Positions 54,480 through 62,918 of a stretch of 64,000 bases of DNA are shown in pieces. Every line of letters begins with the position of its first letter. Positions within the stretch are counted from its first letter, which is position 1. Below the pieces are notes generated by a model. The model was not told the origin of the DNA and did not search any database. It saw only the letters and a list, made by a program, of their open reading frames with translations. The position numbers and the translations under genes are program-made. Origin of the DNA: Pelobacter propionicus DSM 2379. GTDB lineage: Bacteria; Desulfobacterota; Desulfuromonadia; Geobacterales; Pseudopelobacteraceae. The stretch is from the NCBI RefSeq assembly GCF_000015045.1, contig NC_008609.1, positions 62,001 through 126,000 on the forward strand. The letters are read 5' to 3'.

Positions 54480-54809
54480 TTACCCTTTCTGGAGGATGTG
54501 GTTAATTGTAGCCGCCCTCTTCCGACTGGCTTTCAGATCGTTCTGTAGCTTCTTTTTCCGCTCGAGCGCTGGTCGCAATTCCTCTGCTCGCTGGGCGGAA
54601 ATGTGCTCAAACTTGACATGAGCGCCTTCCCTGTATTTTAGACAAAAATAGACATATACCTTGCCACCGCTCTTAACCTTCCGCTGACCGAGGCATCCCC
54701 TCGGGAGGTTTTCGAGTTCGGAAAAGATCTTCTCGATGACTCTGACGCACCGATCTCTCTCTGACTCCAACATCTTGAAAACACTGTTGTCTATGGCTCT
54801 GGCACGCAT
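54480..54809 (-). CDS. small basic protein, DUF6788-like
   Basis: 109 residues, Lys/Arg-rich. The block LPRGCLGQRKVKSGGKVYVYFCLKYREG followed by a helical ERKKKLQNDLKASRKR resembles DUF6788 proteins. It starts next to the repeated GTACCAACAG sites and is the first gene of a set with the nucleotidyltransferase. It may be the antitoxin or regulator of that set; not proven. Confidence 0.5.
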   Translation of the reverse strand: MRARAIDNSVFKMLESERDRCVRVIEKIFSELENLPRGCLGQRKVKSGGKVYVYFCLKYREGAHVKFEHISAQRAEELRPALERKKKLQNDLKASRKRAATINHILQKG

Positions 54810-54820
54810 GGCCGCCTCCG

Positions 54821-54886
54821 TTTTTGTACCAACAGCTTACCATATAGATGTATCATGTGGTACAAATTTTTTGTACCAACAGGTAT
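54821..54886. promoter_or_regulatory. repeated GTACC operator-like sites in a divergent promoter region
   Basis: TTTTTGTACCAACAG occurs at 54821-54835, and TTTTTTGTACCAACAG again about 50 bases later. The second is part of a perfect palindrome GGTACAAA-TTT-TTTGTACC. The sites lie between the minus-strand pair (start 54809) and the plus-strand pair (start 55067), as expected for an autoregulated module. Confidence 0.5.
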
Positions 54887-55066
54887 CTAATTTAGGGGCA
54901 CATGTTGAGTCAAAATTTCCACAGATTTCAAGCGACAACGGCAGGACCTTGCTTGATGTGCACTTAACTTGCACGCCATCAATCCGGTCTTCACTTAGTT
55001 TTTATGTTGCATTATGTGATTTTGCTTCATATAATCACAGCGTGTTATAAAAAGGAGGATGTCCTA

Positions 55067-55684
55067 ATGCAATCGATCCAGATCTCGTCCCTCAAAGATC
55101 TCGTCCCTCATGTCTCGCAATACATAGTTCCGCTCATTACAGAAGCGGTCGAAGTGTGCCTGCGAGCCCACGCTGATGACCCTTTCAACGATAATTGGAC
55201 TTTCGGGACCCACCTTTGGAAGAACAGTTGGAACAGGATCAAGGCGACTTCTGAAATCGAGAACAACCCAATAATGACGCCTCTCAAGGGGAATGAATTC
55301 TGCTTTTCTATCGGGAACGCCACCATCCATCACCACCGGGTAGGCGGAGAAAGCCTGTTGCCAAGGTCAGCCAAGAAGGTCAAAGCTTTGGCCGATGAAG
55401 CCCAGTTGCCACTTTTCCCCCAAAAAAGAAGAGTCGCATTTGATAACGTGGTTCTCGGAATTGCCGCAGATGTGCAAATCGGCCTCAGTAAGATTTTTAT
55501 CGGCAAGCTGGAAAAGGATGTAGCGTCTGACCGGTATTTTTGGTCTGAAACCGTTTCCCTTTTCAAGGCATCCGCAACGACGCTCGAAACACCTAACTAT
55601 ATATTTTTCGAAGAAGAGGCAGAGGCCATACCCGTCCTTATGTTGGAGCCAAAGGCCGTAGAGAGCGCTCAACCAGATGCATAA
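55067..55684 (+). CDS. hypothetical partner of the XRE-ImmA/IrrE protein
   Basis: 205 residues, not recognised. Soluble, with no signal peptide; features include FNDNWTFGTHLWKNSWNRI and NATIHHHRVGGE. ATG 55067 has AAAGGAGG upstream. It ends 20 bases before the ImmA/IrrE gene, so the two form an operon. In such pairs the first protein is often the effector or toxin and the XRE-peptidase the controller; that is inference here. Confidence 0.55.
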   Translation: MQSIQISSLKDLVPHVSQYIVPLITEAVEVCLRAHADDPFNDNWTFGTHLWKNSWNRIKATSEIENNPIMTPLKGNEFCFSIGNATIHHHRVGGESLLPRSAKKVKALADEAQLPLFPQKRRVAFDNVVLGIAADVQIGLSKIFIGKLEKDVASDRYFWSETVSLFKASATTLETPNYIFFEEEAEAIPVLMLEPKAVESAQPDA

Positions 55685-55704
55685 AACAACTGAAAGGACA
55701 ACCG

Positions 55705-56823
55705 ATGAGCATGCTCATAGACCCAGAAAGAATCACCTATGCTCGTGAGTTGAAAGGCTTTTCCAAAAAGGACTTAGCCCAGAAGGTGGATAAAACCCCG
55801 AGTGCCATTTCCCAAATAGAGAAGAGTATCATCAGGCCTGACACAGAGACGTTGATGCGGATTTCACTCGCGCTTTCCGTCCCCCCCAGTTTTTTCGCCA
55901 AAAAAGAAGGGAGGCGGTACATAAATCTGGGGCAGTGCCACTTCAGGTCCAAGAGATCTGTCAGCCAAGCTAAAAGAAAGCAAAGCGTCCGCATAGGCGA
56001 CTTTTTCATCGAATTCGTCGATTTCCTTCAGCAACAAGGGATTGTCTTCCCCGAAGAGAAGTTGTCGGGATTCCAATCTTTCCAGCCCAAAAGCATGGAG
56101 GATATAGAGATAGTCGCAGCTGAATTGAGAAGGTCCTGGGGCATGAGCCTGGGTCCTATCCCAAACGTCACGAGGCTCCTAGAAAGCAAAGGCATTATAG
56201 TCACGCCCATCTACAATAGCTGCACTGAGGTGGACGCTTTTTCGGTATGGGCGGGAAAGCGCCCCTGGGTGATGCTCGCCCTAGGGAAGACTGCCAGCAG
56301 GGCTAGGTTTGATGCCGCGCATGAATTGGGGCACCTGGTCCTGCATGAGGAGCACACGCCAGGATGTTCGCTGACCGAAAACGAAGCGGACCGCTTTGCC
56401 GGGGCTTTTCTGGCTCCAAGGGACAGCTTTATCCTGGAATGCCCGAGGCGATGGGACTATGAGGCTTTTGAGAAGTTGAAACTCCGATGGAAGATGTCGA
56501 TCCAGGCGTTGGTTTACCGGGCTTACAATCTGGGGGTCCTATCCCAACATTCGTTGAGAAAAGCCTTTATTTCGATATCGCAAAGCGGCCAGCGCAAGGA
56601 TGAGGGCACAGAGTGGGCCAAGGAACAGCCTACGCTATTCAACCAAGCGTTGGAACTTATCTGCGACAAGGTGTCGTTGAACGAGATAGCTTCCAGTCTC
56701 TGTGTGTCCAAGGCGGATCTGATCGGCTATTTGAACGATGCGATATCTGAAGATTTGCTGGCTAGGCTTGATAAAAAGGGCGAGGACCAAAATGGGCAAT
56801 TGGTCTTCTTGCGCGAAAGCTAG
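55705..56823 (+). CDS. XRE regulator fused to ImmA/IrrE-type metallopeptidase
   Basis: 372 residues. The N-terminal XRE helix-turn-helix (about 10-65: LKGFSKKDLAQKVDKTPSAISQIE) is followed by an ImmA/IrrE zinc peptidase with His206 and His210 in AHELGHLVLHEE and the downstream ENEADRFAGAFLAP. Relatives cleave a partner repressor or act as antitoxins. It is the second gene of a plus-strand pair in the cassette region. Confidence 0.85.
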   Translation: MSMLIDPERITYARELKGFSKKDLAQKVDKTPSAISQIEKSIIRPDTETLMRISLALSVPPSFFAKKEGRRYINLGQCHFRSKRSVSQAKRKQSVRIGDFFIEFVDFLQQQGIVFPEEKLSGFQSFQPKSMEDIEIVAAELRRSWGMSLGPIPNVTRLLESKGIIVTPIYNSCTEVDAFSVWAGKRPWVMLALGKTASRARFDAAHELGHLVLHEEHTPGCSLTENEADRFAGAFLAPRDSFILECPRRWDYEAFEKLKLRWKMSIQALVYRAYNLGVLSQHSLRKAFISISQSGQRKDEGTEWAKEQPTLFNQALELICDKVSLNEIASSLCVSKADLIGYLNDAISEDLLARLDKKGEDQNGQLVFLRES

Positions 56824-57042
56824 ATGCACTCCACAAACACAAAAGCCACACGTTCGATGAGGAGTTTCTTTGATCTGCTCTCAGACTTGAGTTCCCATCC
56901 AAAGTCCCGATACGACGTCTGTACGACAACTTCAGGGGTATCATTTTTGATTTGAGCTGGCAGCGTAGGCGAATGTTCCGAATACGAGAAAAAGAAGGGA
57001 AATTATATAAGTCAGGAGTTTCTTTTTTCCTCTTTTATCATT
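56824..57042. other. 219-bp gap after the XRE-ImmA gene
   Basis: AT-rich, no gene or clear hairpin. It ends at the attC-like site 2. Confidence 0.4.
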
Positions 57043-57097
57043 GATCAACGGCTCAAGGGGTCTGCGGGGCTTCTCCGCAGCACCCCGTTGGTTGGGC
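57043..57097. other. attC-like recombination site 2
   Basis: CAACGG at 57047 pairs with CCGTTG at 57085-57090; an inner stem is GGGG-T-CTGCGG / CCGCAG-CA-CCCC with an unpaired base on one side. GATCAAC is a 6/7 match to RYYYAAC and GTTGGGC at 57091 an exact GTTRRRY. It lies 24 bp beyond the stop of the minus-strand nuclease-like gene. Confidence 0.45.
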
Positions 57098-57120
57098 ACA
57101 TTTATGTGCTGTATGGATCA

Positions 57121-58089
57121 TCAGTTGTTGACCCACATGATGATTTCGGCAGGATGAAACTCTGCGCCTACGCACTCCACTATTGGGCGCGCGTTCAGGG
57201 CAGACATTAGATCTGACGATGGCACTCGCCCGCCGTGGCATTCAATGAACGCCTTTGGCGGAAACCCATTATGGTGATACTGAAACGCATGCGCAATGCC
57301 GTCTATCAGAGGTTCACATCGAGTTGCACGCATCAGCTGATGTTGGTGCCGGATAACGAGTACGCCGTCTATGTGAGGGTAACGCACTGCGCTACCTTGA
57401 GCGTCACGATGGAACGAATTTGGTGTAAGAAGACCTGACTCGGGGCTCGTAAGCGCCGCGATAGGCTCATTACTGAAGTCGTCCCATAGGATTGCAAGAA
57501 CACGGAACGAGCCAGGTCGATAGTTTTCGTAGGCCGCAAACTTCTGCTCAGCCGAGATCAGGAAGTCTTTAACTGGGTTGTCTCGTGGCAAAGTTACGTT
57601 CTCGTATGGCAATCCACCCGACGGCAGGCGGATGCCAACTTGCCAGTCATTTTGTGCTCGAAGCCGCCCGTGCTGAATCAGACGCGGCGTTTTCACCTCG
57701 ATCGCGCACCATTGGCCACTCACGCGCACTTCTAACTCCGGGTTCTTCTGTTGTCCAGCCGCAGGTTCGTGCGCGAATTGAGGATTTCCATCCTCGATAT
57801 CTGCCCTCTCGCATAGGCCTGCGGTTACGTAGATTTCAGCAAGAATCGACAGAATTGCCTCGTATTGGTCCTCTCCTGTGTTCTCGATGGCTGAGATTCT
57901 TGATAACATTTCATTTGCGTAACCCGGAGTGATGGAATCGACTTTGTTGAGCGCGTCAATTAAGGCGGAGACGAACGGGAGGTCTATCCCCCGTGCCGAA
58001 TTGTTCGAGAAGAAGCACAGCATGTGACGTGGGTATTCTGCAGGAATACGTTCTAGGAGTCTGTCGGGCTTAACGCATTCAGCCGTCAT
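57121..58089 (-). CDS. nuclease-like protein with PD-(D/E)xK-type motif, perhaps 5'-truncated
   Basis: 322 residues, not assigned to a named family. The segment NPELEVRVSGQWCAIEVKTPRL has the E-x(n)-E-x-K pattern of restriction-type nucleases. The ATG at 58089 is only 20 bases from the end of the IS1182-type element, and GGAG is directly against it. The frame stays open upstream until a TAA supplied by the IS end, so the insertion may have removed the true start. Its 3' side meets attC-like site 2. Confidence 0.5.
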   Translation of the reverse strand: MTAECVKPDRLLERIPAEYPRHMLCFFSNNSARGIDLPFVSALIDALNKVDSITPGYANEMLSRISAIENTGEDQYEAILSILAEIYVTAGLCERADIEDGNPQFAHEPAAGQQKNPELEVRVSGQWCAIEVKTPRLIQHGRLRAQNDWQVGIRLPSGGLPYENVTLPRDNPVKDFLISAEQKFAAYENYRPGSFRVLAILWDDFSNEPIAALTSPESGLLTPNSFHRDAQGSAVRYPHIDGVLVIRHQHQLMRATRCEPLIDGIAHAFQYHHNGFPPKAFIECHGGRVPSSDLMSALNARPIVECVGAEFHPAEIIMWVNN

Positions 58090-58108
58090 CTCCAGGGCGT
58101 TTTCAATT

Positions 58109-59641
58109 GGTTAACCTGCTGTATTTATTGAATAAGTCGTCAGCTTTAGCTTGCGTTTTCTTGGTGTATCCCGTATATTTGTCCGGTAATATCAACTGGT
58201 TAGGTATCGGGGTTGACTATGAAATCAAAGTTTATTGAAGTTGACCGGGAAACACCCTATCTGCTCCCGCCATCGCTGCAGGATTGGCTACCAGAAAAGC
58301 ACTTGGCCCGGTTTGTGGTCGAAATTGTCGAACAGCTCGACCTGCGCTCTTTGAAAGCTACCTATGCCGGCCGAGGCTCGCAGCCCTATAACCCTGAGAT
58401 GCTGGTAGCATTGTTGTTTTACGGTTATGCGACAGGCGTATTCTCCAGCCGGAAGCTTGAGCGCAGCACCTACGACTCCGTGGCATTCCGGTTCATAGCG
58501 GCAAACAGTCATCCTGACCACGATACCATTGCCACCTTCCGCCGGCGGTTTCTGCCGCAACTGAACAAGCTGTTTGCCCAGATTCTGCTGATCGCTCATC
58601 AGATGGAGGTGCTGAAACTGGGCAACGTTAGTTTGGATGGCAGCAAAATCAAGGCGAATGCCTCCAAGCACAAGGCGCTGAGCTATGAGCATGCCTGCAA
58701 GCTTGAAGAGCAGATCAAGGCTGAGGTTGGCGAACTGCTCAAAAAGGCCGAGGCAGCGGACCATGCCGATATTCCGGACGGCATGAACATCCCCGAAGAA
58801 CTGGAACGTCGGGAAAAGCGTCTTTCCGCCATTGCCGCAGCCAAGGTCGAGATCAAAAAACGTGCCGCTGAGCGCCATGCTCGTGAACAGGCCGCTTATG
58901 AGAAGAAAGTCGCCGAACGGGCCAAGAAGGAGCAGGCAACGGGCAAGAAGGCCAAGGGGAAAGAGCCGAAACCGCCCAAATCCGGCCCCACTGCCAAAGA
59001 TCAGGTCAATCTGACCGATGAAGAGTCGCGGATCATGCCGACCTCCGGTGGCGGATTCGAGCAGACGTACAACGCCCAGGCCGGTGTGGATACGGCATCA
59101 AAGCTCATCGTTTCGGCCCATGTTACCCAGAATCCCAATGACAAACAGGAGCTGACACCGACCCTGGAGAACCTGGCGGCGCTGCCTGAGAAGCTTGGCA
59201 AGGCAACCGATCTGGTAGCTGACAGTGGCTACTTCAGCGAAACCAATGTAACTGCCTGTGAGGAGAACGGGATAACTCCCTACATTGCCGTAGACCGGCA
59301 GAGTCACAACGTGCCACTGATGGAGCGCTTTGCCGAACCGCCGCCGTTACCCGAAGATGCCGATTCCGTGGCCAGAATGAAGCATCGCCTGAAGACACCT
59401 TCCGGCAAGGCGATCTACGCCCAGCGAAAAGTCACCTCGGAACCGGTCTTCGGCATCATCAAGGCGGTCATGGGATTCAGAAGCTTTCTTCTTCGTGGCT
59501 TTGAAGCAGTAAAAGGCGAATGGAACCTCGTCTGCATGGCCTACAACATCAAACGGCTGCATGTCTTGGCCGGATAGAATGAGAAATAGCGAAAATCAGC
59601 CTGTAATAACCGCAGTCATCGCTGAAAGGGCTGAATTAACC
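58109..59641. mobile_element. IS1182-type insertion sequence
   Basis: A single transposase gene flanked by short inverted ends GGTTAA (58109-58114) and TTAACC (59636-59641); the internal 20 bases of the ends are only partly complementary, so the limits are approximate. No clear target duplication is visible. It inserted between the start of the nuclease-like gene and attC-like site 3. Confidence 0.7.
58219..59577 (+). CDS. IS1182 family transposase
   Basis: 452 residues. The N-terminal part FIEVDRETPYLLPPSLQDWLPEKHLARFV and YNPEMLVALLFYGYATGV is typical of IS1182/IS5-like DDE transposases. Catalytic blocks: LDGSKIKANASKH (first Asp), VADSGYFSE (second Asp) and KVTSEPVFGIIKAVMGFR (Glu). A charged Lys/Glu-rich insertion lies between the first and second. 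It is full length and looks active. I used ATG 58219 (MKSKFIEV); TTG 58213 is also in frame. Confidence 0.92.
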   Translation: MKSKFIEVDRETPYLLPPSLQDWLPEKHLARFVVEIVEQLDLRSLKATYAGRGSQPYNPEMLVALLFYGYATGVFSSRKLERSTYDSVAFRFIAANSHPDHDTIATFRRRFLPQLNKLFAQILLIAHQMEVLKLGNVSLDGSKIKANASKHKALSYEHACKLEEQIKAEVGELLKKAEAADHADIPDGMNIPEELERREKRLSAIAAAKVEIKKRAAERHAREQAAYEKKVAERAKKEQATGKKAKGKEPKPPKSGPTAKDQVNLTDEESRIMPTSGGGFEQTYNAQAGVDTASKLIVSAHVTQNPNDKQELTPTLENLAALPEKLGKATDLVADSGYFSETNVTACEENGITPYIAVDRQSHNVPLMERFAEPPPLPEDADSVARMKHRLKTPSGKAIYAQRKVTSEPVFGIIKAVMGFRSFLLRGFEAVKGEWNLVCMAYNIKRLHVLAG

Positions 59642-59803
59642 AGGTTGCCGGTGGGAAGACGAACACATACGGAACTTTTTTAATCGGCTTGGCCACAAAA
59701 GAGGGCGCCCCTGAGGTCAAGCCCGACAGACTCCTAGGAACGCCGTTCTTATTTCTTCCACTGACATATCAGCCTCTCCCGTGGTGCGAGTTCTTGGATT
59801 TTA

Positions 59804-59864
59804 GCCCAACGGGCATGGTTTTGACCCGCTAGCCTTTCCGGGCGGGTCGTAAACCTTGTTGGGT
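59804..59864. other. attC-like recombination site 3
   Basis: GCCCAAC (59804-59810) and GTTGGGT (59858-59864) match RYYYAAC and GTTRRRY exactly. Inside, GGTTTTGACCCGC faces GCGGGTCGTAAACC with unpaired T/GT, and a 12-base loop. At 61 bp it has the size and layout of a standard attC. It lies about 115 bp beyond the stop of the AAA_13 gene. The core GACCCGC(T/C)AGCC is shared with site 4 at the same 12-base distance from AAC. Confidence 0.65.
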
Positions 59865-59979
59865 CCTCAGTTCTTTTCAGTCCTATGTCTCGAGTTGACC
59901 CTCCGCCTTTCCAAACTCTTAAACTTGCGCCATTCAGCTCTGGCACCTCCATACTCTCCCAAGTGTTCACTTTTGCCTC

Positions 59980-62589
59980 TTAAGCTTGTGGAGTTTTGAC
60001 TGCCTTTTTATGAGCTTTAATCTTTGCCTTGATAACGTCGTAGCGGGTAATTTCTTCCATAAAGTTATCTATTGTTGGTTTTTTATATGCGTATTTGTCA
60101 CTGTGCGAATGCCCTTCCATGTATTGACAACACTGATAAAATCCATCTTGTAATTTGTCTGCCAACTCACGGCAAAAACAAGCTTCGTTAAGGGAATCAA
60201 CGCTCACGCGTTCAGCGAATCGCTGAACAACATCGCTGAACATCCCACTGATAACAAGCATCTCATAGCAAGTGCGAAGGGCAGTAAACCCTGCCTTCGT
60301 CAAATACTCTCTGCGGTCAGGTGGGCAAGTGGCTTCTTTTGCTTCGCTGTAATGCGCCATTGGTATGTTGGAATTGCGGTATTTTTTCTCAAAAGACGGC
60401 GAACTATTAATAAAAACATGCCCAGGTTTTTCGTCACGTTTTTCAATCCAATGGCAGGTATAAAGCGTTTTGGTAGCTTCGCAAATGGAAATAAGGGTTG
60501 AAACGAATACTAAATCGTGCGTAAAAACTACAATTTGCTTTTTAGCTGTTTCGTTGACGATGCGATTGCCGATAAGGCATTTCCTCTCATCGTCAAGGGA
60601 GGTTACGGGATCATCAAAGATAATGCCTCGCGTAATCTCCGAAAGGTTGATTTCTGCCAAGAAGTCGGCTAGGGAAATTACTTTTTGCTCCCCTTCGCTT
60701 AGTATCTGCGATGGTTGATTCTTGCCTTTCAAAAAAAGCTGCTTATAGGAAGCCCCTGATGCACCAGTGTGGCTTATATCAATTTCGAAATGGCCGTCCA
60801 GTGCTTCGCATTCCTGGTTGAAAGAGGCGGCATAGGCATCATTGAAGTATTTTCCAGACAGCTCTTTTGCCTTCTTTGTCAGCTGTAACCTAGATATATT
60901 ATCTTTTGCAGTTTTTGCGGCTGTATCGGCCCAAATCAAACAATCAATATACGATTCAATGTCACTTATGTGCTGCTCAAGTTTTTCTTTGTGATTCAAA
61001 AAAGTAATGGTGGTCTGTAGCTTTTTAATTTCCTCAGAAGGGTCATTTTTTTGCAATTTGGTAATAGCTGTGTCGATAGATGTTGAAATAGTGTCAATAG
61101 GTGTAGTCTCGATTACGACTGCTGCTCGTTTATTTATTACCTTAGTTTCAATGTCTGAGCTTATGTCAGCTGCTAATGCCTTCTGAATCAACAGGCTTGC
61201 CTTAATACCTTTTAGCTGTTCAGGATGGTTTTCAAGGAGCCATGTAGTCAAGACCGCATCATCTGGCAGAAGATCGAATTTCAAACCATCATATACCGCC
61301 TTAGTCGCCTTCAAGACACCATTCGCAGCTGTAGCATTATGTTCCGCCTGGCTTTTTATGAAAACCCAGTACGACTCAATTAGTTTTTTCGCCTCCGCCG
61401 ATAAAGGCTGCCGGCAAAAAAGGCATGTGTCTATGTCCTTGGGGTAAGGTCCACCATTATCCTCTTGCTGAATCGCAAATTTATTGGCCGCAACAATGAA
61501 AGCCTTCCATTCAGCGCTTTCGACTTTTTCAAATGTATCCGTCTTGACGTTTTCAAGCCCCTCATTATTTGCGATTTCATCCTTGGTTATACAATCAGAT
61601 ATGGCTGTCTGGATGGCAAGAAGTGCTTCGGCGGACAGTTGTTTATTGTTGTCGGCTATCGAAGTTTTCAGCGTTTCCAGTAACTTCTTATTGTTAGTTA
61701 GTATCCCAATTTCTTTGTCTTTTTTTAACGCCTGTAATTGAACCTTCTGGCTTTCAAGTTCTGTTCTCTTTGCCTTGTCTGCCTCTGTAAAAGGTATCAT
61801 CTTCTTTAAGTCGGCAACCTTTGTTTTAGCAGACAAATTCACCATGAATTCCCTTATTGCTGATTCGCCGTCGAATAAAGCTCCATAATCCTTTGGGGCT
61901 ATTTTCGTACTGACTTCTTTCTCAATTTTTTCTTCAAGTTTCCTGAATGCATCGGTTAAATCAGCGAAAAAATTAAGTCCTGCGGGTCTAAACTCGGGTC
62001 TGTTTTTTGCTAAATGTATGCTTACGCATTTGTTATCAAAAATTGAAAACTGTTTAAATTCTGTTTTATCTTTCTGGGTTGGATAGTTCAAGGTATATGG
62101 CGTTGCATCTGTCTTAAACTCAAAAATAGCTTTGGTTGCTTTATGCCCAGAGGCTAAATGTATATTTGGAATAATTGGTTCGGTTGTGCGACTGTGAAAG
62201 GCTTGTTTCAGTAGACGAATATAACCAGATTTACCTGAGCCGTTAACACCATATATGATTGTAAGTTTTGGGCTAAATTCAATGGTTTGTTTCTCAACAA
62301 GGGCGTTCACACCCTCTACCCCGTAAAGACTGCTAAGGAGCAGATTTTTATGGTAATCGCTATTCGAGATGCTGTCGCAAGTAATATTAATGCTTTTTCT
62401 GTGTTTTTTCTCCTGCAGGCCTGCGTCTTCAAGAAAATAGGCGTATGCATCATTTATGTCATTGTCTGTTACTTCTGTTCCGGAAAGAAGTTTGCCTGCC
62501 AAATATTTGGTGTAGTACGGCAGGGAGCAGGCGTATTTCATAATCTGGGAATTAAGATTATCGGCGTTTGTAACAGACACCTCTGTCAT
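59980..62589 (-). CDS. AAA_13/RloC-like defence ATPase
   Basis: 869 residues. Walker A GVNGSGKS (near 114-121), two long coiled coils around a zinc-hook-like CLFCRQP (near 385), then signature LSEGEQKVISLADF, Walker B GIIFDDPVTSLDDE and His in VVFTHD. The C-terminal ~150 residues (ALRTCYEML...EGHSHSDKY) have the R-x3-E ... H order seen in PrrC/RloC anticodon nuclease or HEPN domains. RloC-type proteins sense DNA damage or phage and cleave tRNA; that activity is not proven here. It is AT-rich and fills the interval between attC-like sites 3 and 4, as a cassette gene would. Confidence 0.75.
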   Translation of the reverse strand: MTEVSVTNADNLNSQIMKYACSLPYYTKYLAGKLLSGTEVTDNDINDAYAYFLEDAGLQEKKHRKSINITCDSISNSDYHKNLLLSSLYGVEGVNALVEKQTIEFSPKLTIIYGVNGSGKSGYIRLLKQAFHSRTTEPIIPNIHLASGHKATKAIFEFKTDATPYTLNYPTQKDKTEFKQFSIFDNKCVSIHLAKNRPEFRPAGLNFFADLTDAFRKLEEKIEKEVSTKIAPKDYGALFDGESAIREFMVNLSAKTKVADLKKMIPFTEADKAKRTELESQKVQLQALKKDKEIGILTNNKKLLETLKTSIADNNKQLSAEALLAIQTAISDCITKDEIANNEGLENVKTDTFEKVESAEWKAFIVAANKFAIQQEDNGGPYPKDIDTCLFCRQPLSAEAKKLIESYWVFIKSQAEHNATAANGVLKATKAVYDGLKFDLLPDDAVLTTWLLENHPEQLKGIKASLLIQKALAADISSDIETKVINKRAAVVIETTPIDTISTSIDTAITKLQKNDPSEEIKKLQTTITFLNHKEKLEQHISDIESYIDCLIWADTAAKTAKDNISRLQLTKKAKELSGKYFNDAYAASFNQECEALDGHFEIDISHTGASGASYKQLFLKGKNQPSQILSEGEQKVISLADFLAEINLSEITRGIIFDDPVTSLDDERKCLIGNRIVNETAKKQIVVFTHDLVFVSTLISICEATKTLYTCHWIEKRDEKPGHVFINSSPSFEKKYRNSNIPMAHYSEAKEATCPPDRREYLTKAGFTALRTCYEMLVISGMFSDVVQRFAERVSVDSLNEACFCRELADKLQDGFYQCCQYMEGHSHSDKYAYKKPTIDNFMEEITRYDVIKAKIKAHKKAVKTPQA

Positions 62590-62631
62590 GTGACCCTCCT
62601 TGAAATATATTGTTCATCATTCCATTTTTTC

Positions 62632-62696
62632 GGCCAACGAGGTCGGCCATGACCCGCCAGCCCAGTCTTTTCGGGCGGTCGGCGTCTATGGACGTG
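62632..62696. other. attC-like site 4, interrupted by a group II intron
   Basis: GGCCAAC, then 12 bases, then GACCCGCCAGCC, aligned position for position with site 3; the returning arm TTTTCGGGCGGTC follows, and CCATGAC faces GTCTATGG. The expected final GTTRRRY is absent because intron sequence begins about 62697. It lies about 40 bp before the start of the AAA_13 gene. Confidence 0.5.
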
Positions 62697-62918
62697 GTGT
62701 ACGCCCGGGATGGGCGTGAACTTATGGGGTGCAAGTCCCCTGTCTTTGAATCCGGTACCGTCGTGAGACGGGGCAAAAGTACTAGCCGACGGCAAGGGCG
62801 TCTCTGCGAGGAGCCGTCCGTGAGGAAGCCCGAGCGCAAAGCTATGAGCCGACGGACAGAAACAGCATACAAGGCCGTCATCCGGGCAAGCCAGCACCAC
62901 ATGACGAAGTCCCATGGA
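62697..62918 (+). mobile_element. group II intron, 5' fragment (domain I)
   Basis: Begins GTGTACGCCC and shows the usual domain I start: ACGCCC-GGGAT-GGGCGT stem, GGGG-TGCAAG-TCCCC, CCGTC-GTGA-GACGG with a GNRA-like loop, and the conserved ACAGAAACAGCATACAAGGC region. No reverse transcriptase or domain V/VI follows in the window because an IS21-type element begins at about 62919. The class cannot be fixed from this part. Confidence 0.72.

Noticed and set aside
59749-59970. 73-residue minus-strand frame after the AAA_13 gene
   Set aside because: Its middle is the translated attC-like hairpin; there is no recognisable fold. It could be a tiny cassette gene but I cannot support it.
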